Counted from the first letter of the stretch, positions 1-7,931 are shown. The stretch: 54,073 nucleotides of DNA from an uncultured Gemmiger sp. (GCA_934502625.1 CAKSUQ010000015.1:1-54073), one strand, 5' to 3'. The notes: generated from the letters alone by a model not told the origin. Program-made: numbers and translations.

Positions 1-33
1 GCCAAAACCATTGATAGCAACTTTAACAGCCAT
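1..33 (-). CDS. gap: Glyceraldehyde-3-phosphate dehydrogenase, 5' end only
   Basis: Only the first 11 codons are inside the window, read leftwards from an ATG at 33. They give MAVKVAINGFG, the invariant start of the GAPDH Rossmann fold (GFGRIGR motif begins at the edge). A GGGAGG ribosome site lies about 7 bases upstream (around 42-47). The enzyme oxidises glyceraldehyde-3-phosphate with NAD in glycolysis. A promoter and a Rex-like operator lie upstream. The peptide is short but this N-terminus is very characteristic, so the call is fairly safe. Confidence 0.85.
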   Translation of the reverse strand, partial: MAVKVAINGFG

Positions 34-100
34 AGTGAAATCCTCCCAAGATTTGTCTTTTTCACCTTATGAGCGGTAGCCCGCTCGTCGGTATGATACT

Positions 101-129
101 ATTGTACCCCATTTGCAGCGTTTCTGCAA
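101..129 (-). promoter_or_regulatory. Promoter of gap
   Basis: On the minus strand: TTGCAG (129-124), 17-bp spacer, TACAAT (106-101). It gives a leader of about 60 bases before the gap ATG. Confidence 0.65.
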
Positions 130-134
130 GAGGG

Positions 135-152
135 GTGTTATTCTTTTAACAC
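135..152. promoter_or_regulatory. Candidate Rex (redox) operator upstream of gap
   Basis: The 18-bp inverted repeat GTGTTA-N6-TAACAC matches the known clostridial Rex consensus TTGTTAA-N4-TTAACAA at 11 of 14 fixed positions. It sits 6 bp upstream of the gap -35 box. gap is a known Rex target in Clostridia; binding here is inferred. A second perfect palindrome (GATTTTTTCAAAAAATC, 153-169) lies beside it. Confidence 0.5.
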
Positions 153-264
153 GATTTTTTCAAAAAATCTGCATATTTTTTGAAATTCCAGCTATTACCA
201 CTGCGCCGGGCGTAAACGCGGGGCAGACTAAGGGCAGAATTTGCAGAGAAAGTGGGGGAGTGCC

Positions 265-843
265 ATGCCGGTTTTCGGGCAGACACGCGCAGCGCTGGCG
301 GCGGCTGCGGCGCGCGGGGCAGACATAGTATCCTCGCTGCGGCTGGTTATGACGGCCGAGGCGCTGACGGCCCCGGTTCCGGCGCAGGCGCTGGAGCTGA
401 ACACCGAATTGGAGGTGCTGTGCGATGCCTGCCGGGAGCTGGCAGACTGCCGCGGCGGCTGGCTGTATCTCTGCCCGGCAGAGGAGGTGCAGCCCGCCGC
501 ATTGACGCGCGGGCTGCTGCACGGCGTTGTGCTGAGCTTTCTGCGCGGGGTGCTGCGCAGCGGCGGCCGGGCGGTGATCCGCGTGCTGCCGCACGGCGAG
601 GCCGCCGTGCTGACCCTGCAGGGCGGCAGGCCGGACAGGATGCCCGGGGATCTGCCCGCGCTGCTGCACCGCTGCGGTGCATATGTCACGACCGGGGACG
701 GCGGACGGTACGCAGCGGCGGTGCGCATGGCCCCGGCACAGGGTCTGCCGCTGCGGGAGGCCCCCGCACTGGCAGAGCTGCTGCTGGACCGCTACAGTGC
801 GCCAAGGGTCTACCTGCAGGGGTTCTGCGTGGAGGAGGAATAA
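265..843 (+). CDS. Hypothetical protein with a degenerate histidine-kinase ATPase-like fold
   Basis: 192 residues from ATG 265, preceded by GGGGGAG 4 bases upstream; a TTG start at 241 is possible but has no better site. The N-terminus is an Ala-rich helical stretch resembling a kinase dimerisation helix. Residues about 45-125 have the order of elements of a HATPase_c domain (an LNTELE helix, the strand GGWLYLCP, the helix LTRGLLHGVVLSFLRGVLRSG, then strands), but the Asn of the N box and clear G boxes are missing. It may be a non-catalytic remnant or a scaffold. No signal peptide or membrane segment is visible. It diverges from gap and converges on a membrane-protein gene. The gene is likely real; the fold is my inference. 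Confidence 0.6.
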   Translation: MPVFGQTRAALAAAAARGADIVSSLRLVMTAEALTAPVPAQALELNTELEVLCDACRELADCRGGWLYLCPAEEVQPAALTRGLLHGVVLSFLRGVLRSGGRAVIRVLPHGEAAVLTLQGGRPDRMPGDLPALLHRCGAYVTTGDGGRYAAAVRMAPAQGLPLREAPALAELLLDRYSAPRVYLQGFCVEEE

Positions 844-850
844 CCGGCAC

Positions 851-884
851 AAAAAATGCAGGGGCGAGTATGACTCGTCCCTGC
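851..884. terminator. Bidirectional terminator between convergent genes
   Basis: A 12-bp hairpin with arms 858-869 and 873-884, a 3-base loop and one G-T pair. The A-run at 851-856 becomes a U-run for the leftward gene ending at 889. The rightward gene ends at 843, so the hairpin can serve both. Confidence 0.75.
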
Positions 885-888
885 GGTG

Positions 889-1713
889 TTATTCGGTTTC
901 CTCCCCGCAGGCCTGCCATGCGCAGACCAGCCCGCACAGCCCGAACAGGCCGATGCCGATGCCGGTCAGCAGGTCCGGCAGGACCAGCATGCCGTGCGCT
1001 GCCTCAAACAGGGTTTGCGGCAGCTCCAGCCCGGTGCAGAGCAGAAACGCCCCGGTGCCCGCCGCAAACAGTGTGTGGCCGCAGGGCAGCCCCGGCACAA
1101 GGAACACCTTCAGCAGCACGACCGCCAGCAGCAGGGCGGCTGCGGCGCTGAGAACCCGCAGGGAGCAGGGCAGCCGATGGAGCGAGGCGGGGGTGAACTG
1201 AAAGCGCCAGAGCAGCTTCCAGAGGAAGAACAGCGGCACGACCCCGGCCAACAGCGGGCGGCCCAGCCGCTGGCGCTGCATGCCGAAGCCGCTGAACGCC
1301 CGCACGGCGTAATACAGCAGCCAGCCGCCGCAGAAAACCGGCAGCAGAAAATCCGCCCAGGCCGCCCACACCGGGTAACCGACGGAGAAGAACGCGGGGA
1401 ACTGCACGGCATAGAGAACGACCTTGACGGCGGAAAAACCGGCGGCGACCAGCACAGCGCCGGTCAGCGCCATGCAGATGCCGAGCGAACGGCAGGTATC
1501 CTGCAGACCCGCAGGCTGGGCTGCCGCGCGGCGCGCAGGCAGGTAGGGCAGTGCCAGCGCCGCCAGCCACGGGATGTACCGCAGCCAGACCGAACCCGCC
1601 GTGGCAAAGCCGGTGTCGGCGTCTGTCCAGAGCAGCAGGTCGGCCAGATGCAGACCGGCCATAGCCAGCCCTAAAGCCAGCACTGCAATGGCGTTGGGAT
1701 GTTTATTTTTCAT
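889..1713 (-). CDS. Polytopic membrane protein of unknown function
   Basis: 274 residues from ATG 1713, with GAGG 7 bases upstream; an in-frame ATG at 1731 would add 6 residues but lies on that ribosome site. About seven to eight hydrophobic segments run through the whole chain (first at about residues 7-25, then near 35-55, 75-100, 110-150 and the C-terminal third), joined by short Arg-rich loops. There is no signal peptidase site and no catalytic motif I can name. A promoter lies upstream at 1784-1811, so it is probably monocistronic. Divergent from the SpoIID-domain gene. Function unknown. Confidence 0.7.
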   Translation of the reverse strand: MKNKHPNAIAVLALGLAMAGLHLADLLLWTDADTGFATAGSVWLRYIPWLAALALPYLPARRAAAQPAGLQDTCRSLGICMALTGAVLVAAGFSAVKVVLYAVQFPAFFSVGYPVWAAWADFLLPVFCGGWLLYYAVRAFSGFGMQRQRLGRPLLAGVVPLFFLWKLLWRFQFTPASLHRLPCSLRVLSAAAALLLAVVLLKVFLVPGLPCGHTLFAAGTGAFLLCTGLELPQTLFEAAHGMLVLPDLLTGIGIGLFGLCGLVCAWQACGEETE

Positions 1714-1783
1714 GAAAGTGCCTCGTTTCATACAGGGCGCGGCCGCCGCATATACATGGGACAAGCCGCGCGGGATACCCCTA

Positions 1784-1811
1784 TTGTACCGCCCCGCGCC
1801 GCAAATTGCAA
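1784..1811 (-). promoter_or_regulatory. Promoter of the membrane-protein gene
   Basis: Minus strand TTGCAA (1811-1806), 16-bp spacer, TACAAT (1789-1784), 71 bases upstream of the chosen ATG. It overlaps the SpoIID ribosome binding site on the other strand. Confidence 0.5.
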
Positions 1812-1825
1812 GGAGGGCACGCCCC

Positions 1826-2824
1826 TTGAAAAAAACATTCCGCCGTGCGGCGCTGCTGACTCTGCTGGCCCTTGCCGCGCCCTTTGCGGCGCTGCCGCTG
1901 GCAAGGCCTGCGGCTGCCGGCAGTGAGCCGCCGCCCGCCGCCGCGCAGCCCGCCGCTACACCGCAGCCGCAGACCACCGCCGTGCCGACAGAGCGCAGCT
2001 TTGATGCGGCCGCACCGATACTTATTGAGGATGACGGCGAGACGCGTACCGTCAGCGTGCAGGCGTTTCTCATCGGCACGGCCGCCAGTGAGATGCCGCC
2101 CGACTGGCCCGAGGATGCAATTCTGGCCCAGATGGTGGCCGCCCACAGCTACGCCCTGAGCCTGAACGGCGCAGCGTTTAGCTGCAGCAGCGCCCGCTGT
2201 GCGGGCTGGACCGATGCTGAGGTGCTGCAGGCGCGCTGGGGCGATGCGTTCGACAGCAGCTATGGCAGACTTGCCGCACTGGCGCAGACTGCAGCGGGGG
2301 CGGTGCTGTGCTGGGACGGTGCGCCCGCTGCGGCCTGCTACCACAGCATCAGCACCGGAAGGACCGAGGCAAGCCAAAATGTCTGGACGCAGGCGGTGCC
2401 GTACTTACAGGGTGTCGACTCACCGTGGGACGCCGATGTGCCGGGGTATGAAACGACCGTTACCTACAGTGCCGAGCAGGTCTATACCGCCCTGCTGGGC
2501 CTCGGCCTTGCGGCGGAGGAGATACAAAACACCCCCGCCGACTGGTTCGGCGAGGGTGTGCGGGACGAAGCGGGGTATCTGGCGCAGATGCCGGTCTGCG
2601 GGCAGGTGTTTGCCGGGACAAGGCTGCGCAGTGCGCTCAGTCTGCGGTCTGCAGCGTTCACCGTGGACTATGACGCGGGGGAGAACGCATTTGCCTTTAC
2701 GACCCGCGGCTACGGCCACGGCGTGGGCCTGAGCCAGTACGGCGCGAGAGCCATGGCCGAGCAGGGCAAGAGCTGGCGGGAAATTTTGGAATGGTACTTC
2801 CCGGGGTGTGAGGTGGTGGAGTAA
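1826..2824 (+). CDS. SpoIID/LytB-domain protein
   Basis: 332 residues from TTG 1826, chosen because AGGAGG (1811-1816) lies 9 bases upstream and a [10 protein letters not shown] signal-anchor segment follows directly. Residues about 3-32 are the signal/anchor, then a Pro/Ala-rich linker, then the SpoIID domain. The family's catalytic Glu region is present (SEMPPDW, then [14 protein letters not shown], where the usual text is AVAARTYA). The C-terminal family signature is very clear ([20 protein letters not shown], then ILEWYFPG). SpoIID enzymes are lytic transglycosylases acting on peptidoglycan without stem peptides, used in spore engulfment and in some non-sporulating relatives. No other sporulation gene is in the window, so its role could be either. 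Confidence 0.85.
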   Translation: MKKTFRRAALLTLLALAAPFAALPLARPAAAGSEPPPAAAQPAATPQPQTTAVPTERSFDAAAPILIEDDGETRTVSVQAFLIGTAASEMPPDWPEDAILAQMVAAHSYALSLNGAAFSCSSARCAGWTDAEVLQARWGDAFDSSYGRLAALAQTAAGAVLCWDGAPAAACYHSISTGRTEASQNVWTQAVPYLQGVDSPWDADVPGYETTVTYSAEQVYTALLGLGLAAEEIQNTPADWFGEGVRDEAGYLAQMPVCGQVFAGTRLRSALSLRSAAFTVDYDAGENAFAFTTRGYGHGVGLSQYGARAMAEQGKSWREILEWYFPGCEVVE

Positions 2825-2829
2825 ACACC

Positions 2830-3036
2830 TGCCTTCCCCCTTGGGCTGCGCCCGCAGGCGCGTGTCGGAGCGCAACCGCCGAAGGCGGCTCTTAGCGCGT
2901 AGACTGGAAGGTGGCCCCGCAGGGCCGGATGAGGGGAGGTGTTTCACTGCCGTCCGCTCACGGGTAATGCTGGCGTGCTCTGCCCTCATCAGTCAGCGGG
3001 CTGGGCCGCTGACAGCTTCCCCCGAGGGGGGAAGCC
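2830..3036. repeat. Structured repeat family 1, copy A (with internal expansion)
   Basis: Ends in GCCTTCCCC and GGGGAAGCC. Inside are the GATGAGGGG / CCCTCATCAG arms and the GTCAGC-GCTGAC stem near the right end. The left hairpin carries an extra roughly 60-bp insertion, itself built of small hairpins. It lies between two convergent genes. Confidence 0.8.
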
Positions 3037-3045
3037 GCTCACCAT

Positions 3046-4164
3046 TTACGGCAGCTCCACGGTAAAGGTCGTCAGCTCTGCATCGGTGTCAAAATCGTAG
3101 ACCTTCACCGTCAGGCTGTGGCAGTTTTCGGGTATGGCATCGAAATAGGCGTAGCTGGCCTTTGTGCATTGCTCCGGCTGGTCGGAATCTGCCGGGTCCG
3201 CAGTCCACGCACCATCCGCCCACCAGCCGCCTTCCTCGCGCTCATGGCCCAACTCTGTGCCGTCTGCCGTGTAGAGCTTTACGCTGACCCAGTGCTGCTC
3301 CGGCGGGAAGGTCAGCAGTACTTTTGTCGCGGCGGGCGTGGCCTTGATGCTTTGCAGCGTAATACCGTCCTGCTCCACCGGCGCGGTCATCGTGCGCACG
3401 CCCGCGTCACTGGCCTCCGGGATCGTGAACGTCAGCGTGTACGTGCCGGGCAGCGGGGTCTGGTCGGCATAGTCATAGTGCCAATAGCTCTTGCCGTCGG
3501 TCTCGAGGATGCTCTTGTTGCAGGCCACCAGATCGGACAGCGTCAGCGTTGCCGTGTGCCCGGCCAAATCATCGTGTGTCAGGAACAGCTCATAATTGAT
3601 GCCCGTCACAAACGTATGGTCGTCCCGCTTTTCAAAGTCGATGGCGCCGCTCAGCATGTTGCCATCGTCCACCAGCAGTGTGCCGTATTGCGTATTGGCG
3701 TCCAGTACTGCTTTTTCCACGGCATCCTGACTGGGCTCGATGGCGTTGAACCCGGCCAGACTATCGTCCTCGGCGCTCAGCATCAGGCTGATGCGCAGCC
3801 AGTCGCCGTCGTTGAACACCTGCCCCAGTGTCAGGGTGTAGGGACTGCCGGCGGTCTCGGCGGTGGATTCCACCGTCTCGGCGTATTTGTTCAGCTGCTC
3901 ACTTTGCAGCGAAACATAGTCGTCCTGCCCGCCGCGGTTCAGCCAGCTGAACAGGCTGCCCAGCCCCACGGCCACGCAGGCTGCGGCTGCTGCGGCTACC
4001 CGCCCCCACGGGAAACGGCGCTTGACAGTCTTTTTTGCCTGCGGCAGCTTGGCGCAGGCCGCGTCCAGCACGCGGGCAAATTCATCATCGGTCAGCGGGG
4101 CGGCGGGCATCGGCTGCTCATTCAGCGTTTTCAACAAATCGGCATCAAAATTTTTGTTACGCAT
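3046..4164 (-). CDS. DUF4179-type anti-sigma factor
   Basis: 372 residues. The cytoplasmic N-terminal 50 residues (a LTDDEFARVLDAA helix) would bind the sigma factor. One transmembrane helix follows at about residues 52-75, then an extracytoplasmic region of roughly 290 residues rich in beta strands, with a DUF4179-like part directly outside the membrane. Its ATG lies inside the sigma gene (8-base overlap), so the two are translationally coupled. The organisation is standard for ECF systems: the outer domain senses a signal and the inner domain releases sigma. The signal is unknown. Confidence 0.8.
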   Translation of the reverse strand: MRNKNFDADLLKTLNEQPMPAAPLTDDEFARVLDAACAKLPQAKKTVKRRFPWGRVAAAAAACVAVGLGSLFSWLNRGGQDDYVSLQSEQLNKYAETVESTAETAGSPYTLTLGQVFNDGDWLRISLMLSAEDDSLAGFNAIEPSQDAVEKAVLDANTQYGTLLVDDGNMLSGAIDFEKRDDHTFVTGINYELFLTHDDLAGHTATLTLSDLVACNKSILETDGKSYWHYDYADQTPLPGTYTLTFTIPEASDAGVRTMTAPVEQDGITLQSIKATPAATKVLLTFPPEQHWVSVKLYTADGTELGHEREEGGWWADGAWTADPADSDQPEQCTKASYAYFDAIPENCHSLTVKVYDFDTDAELTTFTVELP

Positions 4165-4711
4165 GGATGTACACTCCCTTCTCGGTCAGTTGGCGGCGCA
4201 GACGGTCGCGCCCGCGGCTCAGGCGGGTGTTGATGCTCTCAACACTCATATTCAGCGCGGCGGCGATCTCCTTGCCGGATTGCAGCAGATAATACTTGCG
4301 CAGAAAGATGTCCCGGTCGGGCGGGGCCATGGCGGCTACCAGCGCCCCGACAAGGTCGGCGGCATCGGCAGTGGCGCGGTCAAACTCGGCCAGCTCGCCG
4401 AGCGTTTCGGCCAGGCCGTCATCCAGCGAGAGCGCCTCGCGGCGGCGCAGGGCGTTGTAGCGGTCGATGCCCTTGTTGCGCGCCGTGACAATGAGCCACG
4501 GCCGCAGCGGTGTTGCGGTGCGCTCCAGCTTGGCCGCGTTGCGCCAGAGCGAAACAAAGACATCGGCCATGCATTCCTCCCGGTCGCAGGGATTCTGCGG
4601 CAGGATGCGGTTCAGCACCGCCTTTACCAGCGGTGCGTAGGCAAGCATGGCTGCCTCCAGACCCTCCTCCGGGTGCGTCTGCAGCAATCGGGTCAATTCC
4701 CGGTCTTTCAT
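4157..4711 (-). CDS. ECF-type RNA polymerase sigma factor
   Basis: 184 residues, a normal size for this class. Region 2 lies at about residues 20-90 (ECMADVFVSLWRN for the 2.2 helix, PWLIVTARNKGIDRYNALRR for 2.3-2.4). Region 4 lies at about 125-180 (PPDRDIFLRKYYLLQSGKEI, then SVESINTRLSRGRDRLRRQL). The start has AAGGAGG 8 bases upstream. Overlaps its anti-sigma gene. A likely autoregulated promoter lies at 4743-4773. Confidence 0.9.
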   Translation of the reverse strand: MKDRELTRLLQTHPEEGLEAAMLAYAPLVKAVLNRILPQNPCDREECMADVFVSLWRNAAKLERTATPLRPWLIVTARNKGIDRYNALRRREALSLDDGLAETLGELAEFDRATADAADLVGALVAAMAPPDRDIFLRKYYLLQSGKEIAAALNMSVESINTRLSRGRDRLRRQLTEKGVYIHA

Positions 4712-4742
4712 GTTGGTACCTCCTTTTTGTGGGTTCTGACTA

Positions 4743-4773
4743 TATAGACGGGCGGGAGGCGGGGAAACTTACA
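4743..4773 (-). promoter_or_regulatory. ECF-type promoter of the sigma/anti-sigma operon
   Basis: Minus strand TGTAAG (4773-4768), 17-bp spacer, CGTCTATA (4750-4743). This resembles the TGTAAC / CGTC pattern of Gram-positive ECF sigma factors and differs from the TTGNNN/TATAAT promoters elsewhere in the window, which suggests autoregulation. Confidence 0.6.
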
Positions 4774-4787
4774 GATTCACTAAAAAT

Positions 4788-4925
4788 GCCTTCCCCTGAG
4801 GGGGAAGGTGGCGCGAAGCGCCGGATGAGGGGCGGAGGTTTCTCTATTGCCCGGTAGCGGGTCGCTACAATAACTTTACCCCTCATCAGTCCGCTGCGCG
4901 GACAGCTTCCCCCTAGGGGGAAGCC
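4788..4925. repeat. Structured repeat family 1, copy B
   Basis: A full-length copy of about 138 bp: outer hairpin GCCTTCCCC/GGGGAAGG, stem GGCGC-GAA-GCGCC, arm GATGAGGGG, central stem around CCCGGTAGCGGG, arm CCCCTCATC, stem GTCCGC-TGC-GCGGAC, then the closing hairpin ending GGGGAAGCC. It lies between the ECF promoter and the kinase terminator. Confidence 0.9.
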
Positions 4926-4937
4926 TTTTCTCTACAC

Positions 4938-4966
4938 AAAAAAGCGGGCGCGATCTCGCGCCCGCT
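4938..4966 (-). terminator. Terminator of the two-component operon
   Basis: A 10-bp GC hairpin (arms 4944-4953 and 4956-4965) followed on the minus strand by a U-run (A-run 4938-4943), just after the kinase stop codon. Confidence 0.85.
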
Positions 4967-4980
4967 TCCTAATTATAACC

Positions 4981-6417
4981 TTATTTCCCTGCCGGCAGCG
5001 TAAATACAAACCGGCACCATTTGCCTTCCTCGCTCTCGGCGTGGATCTGGCCGCCCGACAGGTTGATCAAAATTTTGCAGATGTGCAGTCCCAAGCCACT
5101 GCCGCGGGTGTTCATCCCGCGCGAGCGGTCTTCCTTATAAAACCGCTCGAACACGAAGGGCAGCGCCTCCGGGGCGATGCCCGCACCGGTGTTCTCGATG
5201 CGCACCTCGACCATGTCGCCGCGGCGCTCGGCCGCGAAGCTGATCGTGCCGCCCACCGGGGTGAACTTGATTGCGTTGTCAACGATATTATACACGACCT
5301 GATGCACAAAATCCGGGTCAGCGCAGATCGGCAGCGGGTCGCCGCCCAAGCCCTGAATATCGATCTTGCCGTCCTCGATGCGCTGCTCGTCGGAGAGCAC
5401 CACGTCGGTGACGGTTTTCCACAAATCGTAGGTCTGGGCGTGGATGGGCACCTCGCCCGCTTCCAGCTTGGTGATGTCCAGCATGTTCTGCACCAGCCGC
5501 GCCAGACGCCCCGTCTCCTGCGAGACGATGCCCAGATAGTGCTTCGTCTCCTCCGGCGGGATCGTGCCGTCCAGCATACCGTCGATGAAGCCCTTGATCG
5601 TCGTCATCGGCGTGCGCAGCTCATGGGCGATGTTGCCCATGAACTGCCCGCGGGAGTTGTCGATGGTCTGCAGCCGTGCCGCCATATTATTAAAGGTGGT
5701 GGCAAAATCCGCCAGCTCAACGCAGCCGTCCACCGGCGCGCGGGCGGTGAAATCGCCGCTGCCCAGCCGCCGCGCGGCCTCGCTGATGTCCTCGATCGGC
5801 CCCGTGATGCGCTTTGCCAGTACCCAGCACAGGATGCTGCACAAAATCAGGATGACCGCTGCCGAGATGCCGAACATCGCCAGCATGTCCGTCATGTAGC
5901 CGCCCAGTGCGGCCATGGGGCTGGCGGCAAACAGGTAGCCGTCCTGCCCGCCGACCGTGATGCGCCGCCCGACCGTGTAATACTTGTTGTTGTAGATGCC
6001 GTCCATCGTGCCGGTGGCGAAGATGTCGCGGCCGTCATCCAGCTTGGCTATGTACTTTTCCGGCACATTTGCGCCGGTAAAGGCGTCGTCGCCGGTGTGC
6101 AGCAGAATGTTGCCGTCGCCGTCCGCGATGAAAACCAGCGCACCGGACGCCGTGTTGAACAGTTCGTACTCACTGTGGGCTTTTTCCACAATGTCGTCGT
6201 CCTGCAGGGGCTTCGTCACGATAGAGCCCTCGTTGGCGAACCGCTCGCTCAGGGCGGTCGCGCCGTTGAGGACGTCGGTCAGCGAGCTTTTGCGCTCGCT
6301 GATGAAATACGCCGCCGACAGCGCGGTCTGGATGGCGCACATGACGCTGAGCCCCAGCACCAGCACCGCCGCGATCGTGCCGAAAAATTCACGGCTGATC
6401 GTGTTGCGGCGGCTCAT
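4981..6417 (-). CDS. Sensor histidine kinase (HAMP, class I)
   Basis: 478 residues. TM1 at about residues 12-38, an extracytoplasmic sensor of about 140 residues (a PAS/Cache-like VFIADGDGNILLHTGD strand pair), TM2 at about 180-200, HAMP at 200-252, HisKA with phospho-acceptor His265 (IAHELRTPMT), and HATPase with VVYNIVDNAIKFTP (N box), ENTGAGI, FYKEDRSR and GSGLGLHICK. Phosphorylates the response regulator upstream, whose stop codon overlaps this start (ATGA). The sensor layout resembles PhoR/WalK-type envelope kinases, but the stimulus cannot be read from the sequence. Confidence 0.92.
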   Translation of the reverse strand: MSRRNTISREFFGTIAAVLVLGLSVMCAIQTALSAAYFISERKSSLTDVLNGATALSERFANEGSIVTKPLQDDDIVEKAHSEYELFNTASGALVFIADGDGNILLHTGDDAFTGANVPEKYIAKLDDGRDIFATGTMDGIYNNKYYTVGRRITVGGQDGYLFAASPMAALGGYMTDMLAMFGISAAVILILCSILCWVLAKRITGPIEDISEAARRLGSGDFTARAPVDGCVELADFATTFNNMAARLQTIDNSRGQFMGNIAHELRTPMTTIKGFIDGMLDGTIPPEETKHYLGIVSQETGRLARLVQNMLDITKLEAGEVPIHAQTYDLWKTVTDVVLSDEQRIEDGKIDIQGLGGDPLPICADPDFVHQVVYNIVDNAIKFTPVGGTISFAAERRGDMVEVRIENTGAGIAPEALPFVFERFYKEDRSRGMNTRGSGLGLHICKILINLSGGQIHAESEEGKWCRFVFTLPAGK

Positions 6418-7103
6418 TCCTTGACCTCGAACTTATAACCGACGCCCCAGACGGTCTTCAAATTCCACTGCTCGGACGCGCCCTCCAGCTTCTCGCGCAG
6501 GCGCTTGACATGGACGTCGATCGTGCGGGAGTCGCCGTAATACTCGAAGCCCCACACCTCGTCCAGCAGCTGATCGCGGGTGTAGACGCGGTTCGGGTGG
6601 CCGGCCAGACAGGCCAGCAGCTCCAGCTCTTTGGGCGGCGCTTCGACGACCTTGCCCTTGACCTTCAACTCGTAGCGGTTCATGTCAAGGTGCAGGTTGT
6701 CGAAGTCATAGACACCCTTGTTCTCCTCTTCTTTGGAGGACGAGCGGCGCAGCACCGCCTTGATGCGGGCGGTGACCTCCTTCGCGTCGAAGGGCTTGAC
6801 GATGTAGTCGTCCGCGCCCAGTTCCAGCCCCAGCACCTTGTCGTAGGTCTCGCCCTTGGCGGTCAGCATGATGATGGGGGTGTTGTCCTTCGCGCGGATC
6901 TTGCGGCAGACCTCCCAGCCGTCCATGACCGGCATCATGACATCCAGCAGCACCAGATCGGGGTGCAGCTTGTCGAACTCGGCCAGCGCGGCCGAGCCGT
7001 CGTGCGCCATGGTGACGTTGTAGCCCTCCTTTACCAGATACAGACGGAGCAGTTCGCAGATATTTTTATCGTCGTCCACGACCAGAATTTTTTCATTAGC
7101 CAT
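6414..7103 (-). CDS. OmpR/PhoB-family response regulator
   Basis: 229 residues from ATG 7103, with GGGAGG 8 bases upstream; an upstream ATG at 7127 lies before the ribosome site. The receiver domain has acidic Asp10-Asp12, phospho-acceptor Asp54 (LLDVMMP), Thr81 and Lys103 (VKPF). A linker with SSSKEEEN is followed by a winged-helix DNA-binding domain at about residues 130-229 (RDQLLDEVWG, then DSRTIDVHVKRLREKLE, then VWGVGYKF). First gene of a two-gene operon with its kinase. Confidence 0.93.
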   Translation of the reverse strand: MANEKILVVDDDKNICELLRLYLVKEGYNVTMAHDGSAALAEFDKLHPDLVLLDVMMPVMDGWEVCRKIRAKDNTPIIMLTAKGETYDKVLGLELGADDYIVKPFDAKEVTARIKAVLRRSSSKEEENKGVYDFDNLHLDMNRYELKVKGKVVEAPPKELELLACLAGHPNRVYTRDQLLDEVWGFEYYGDSRTIDVHVKRLREKLEGASEQWNLKTVWGVGYKFEVKE

Positions 7104-7149
7104 CTTGGTTTCCTCCCTCAGCCGCAAGCGGCAGGTTACTTATAGATGT

Positions 7150-7155
7150 ATTATA
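7150..7155 (-). promoter_or_regulatory. Probable -10 box of the two-component operon
   Basis: TATAAT on the minus strand, 47 bases upstream of the regulator ATG. No good -35 is present (a T-run occupies 7173-7178), so the promoter may need an activator. Confidence 0.45.
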
Positions 7156-7240
7156 CCGCATAATTATGGATAAAAAAAGAACAGAACATGGCGTTTGTGC
7201 AAAAAAGTGGGTGGAATGAAATTTTGCGGGCTGTGGGGAA

Positions 7241-7469
7241 GCCTTCCCCTGAGGGGGAAGGTCAGTTTGTCAAAAAACGCGGTAGGGGCGGGGCTCTGCT
7301 CCGCCCGTGGCCGTTTGCCATGTGAGAAGCTTTCCCGAAAAAGCGTTGCTACGTCAGGTCTGCGGGCGGAGCAGAGCCCCGCCCCTACGAATCCGCAACA
7401 AAGACGATATTCTTATCCGGGGGTAAGGTACTTTTTCGACAGTCTGAGCTTCCCTCTGAGGGGGAAGCC
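7241..7469. repeat. Composite repeat: family 1 ends carrying a family 2 palindrome pair
   Basis: The outer ends are family 1 hairpins (GCCTTCCCC at 7241, GGGGAAGCC ending at 7469), but the usual middle is replaced. Two family 2 palindromes, 7282-7307 and 7363-7388, are exact reverse complements of each other over 26 bp and face inward with GTAGGGG/CCCCTAC outside. One repeat family is therefore nested in the other. Confidence 0.8.
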
Positions 7470-7835
7470 TTCACTCCCGCCGAATCTTCACAAAACAGCA
7501 CCATTTTTGCGCAACCGCAAATCCTGCGCATTTGCGTTATTTATTTTTATCGTTAACAAAAGCAAAACGATACCCCGTCAAAATTCATCCCCCGTTGGTA
7601 TGACTTTCCAATTTGCAAAACAGCAAAATATGTGCGATTTCGCTATATTCGTGTTCTTGTCGTTCCACCCCGTCTGCCGCCGCATGCGCCGCCGTTCCTC
7701 ACGGTTTATCGTTGCTTTTTATGCAAAATATAACAGCAGTATAACGGTTCCGCCGCCATGTAAAATTTGTCACATACTGCAACCCATTTTGTACGCTTTT
7801 TAAGCAATGTATTTTGCCATTTTTCCGCTGTTGAG
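7470..7835. other. AT-rich intergenic region, no gene seen
   Basis: About 365 bp before the pilin promoter. Frames here do not look protein-coding and no known RNA gene was recognised. An inverted repeat TATCGTT-N11-AACGATA (7548-7572) could be a regulator site. Confidence 0.5.
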
Positions 7836-7864
7836 TTGAAAAAAAGCGGGGCGTATGGTATGAT
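7836..7864 (+). promoter_or_regulatory. Promoter of pilin-like gene 1
   Basis: TTGAAA (7836-7841), 17-bp spacer, TATGAT (7859-7864). The -10 context GTATGGTATGAT is almost identical to that of the second pilin gene. Leader of about 60 bases. Confidence 0.7.
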
Positions 7865-7931
7865 TAAGCCAATAAATAGGGTGTACGCCTGACCGGTGGT
7901 ATGCCCCGTGAGAAAAATTGGAGGAATACAA

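Noticed and set aside
889..2079. Longer start for the membrane protein gene at 2079
   Set aside because: The extra N-terminus overlaps the SpoIID gene, has no ribosome site that fits and is not membrane-like; ATG 1713 has GAGG 7 bases upstream.
2830..3036. Insertion sequence or transposon
   Set aside because: No transposase frame and no clear target duplication; it matches the other family 1 structured repeats.
7195..7803. Open frame of about 200 codons between the response regulator and pilin genes
   Set aside because: Runs through the composite repeat 7241-7469 and AT-rich DNA, has no ribosome site that fits, and shows no domain.
7865..7931. Cyclic-di-GMP or other riboswitch in the leader of pilin gene 1
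   Set aside because: The leader is only about 60 bases and lacks known riboswitch core motifs.
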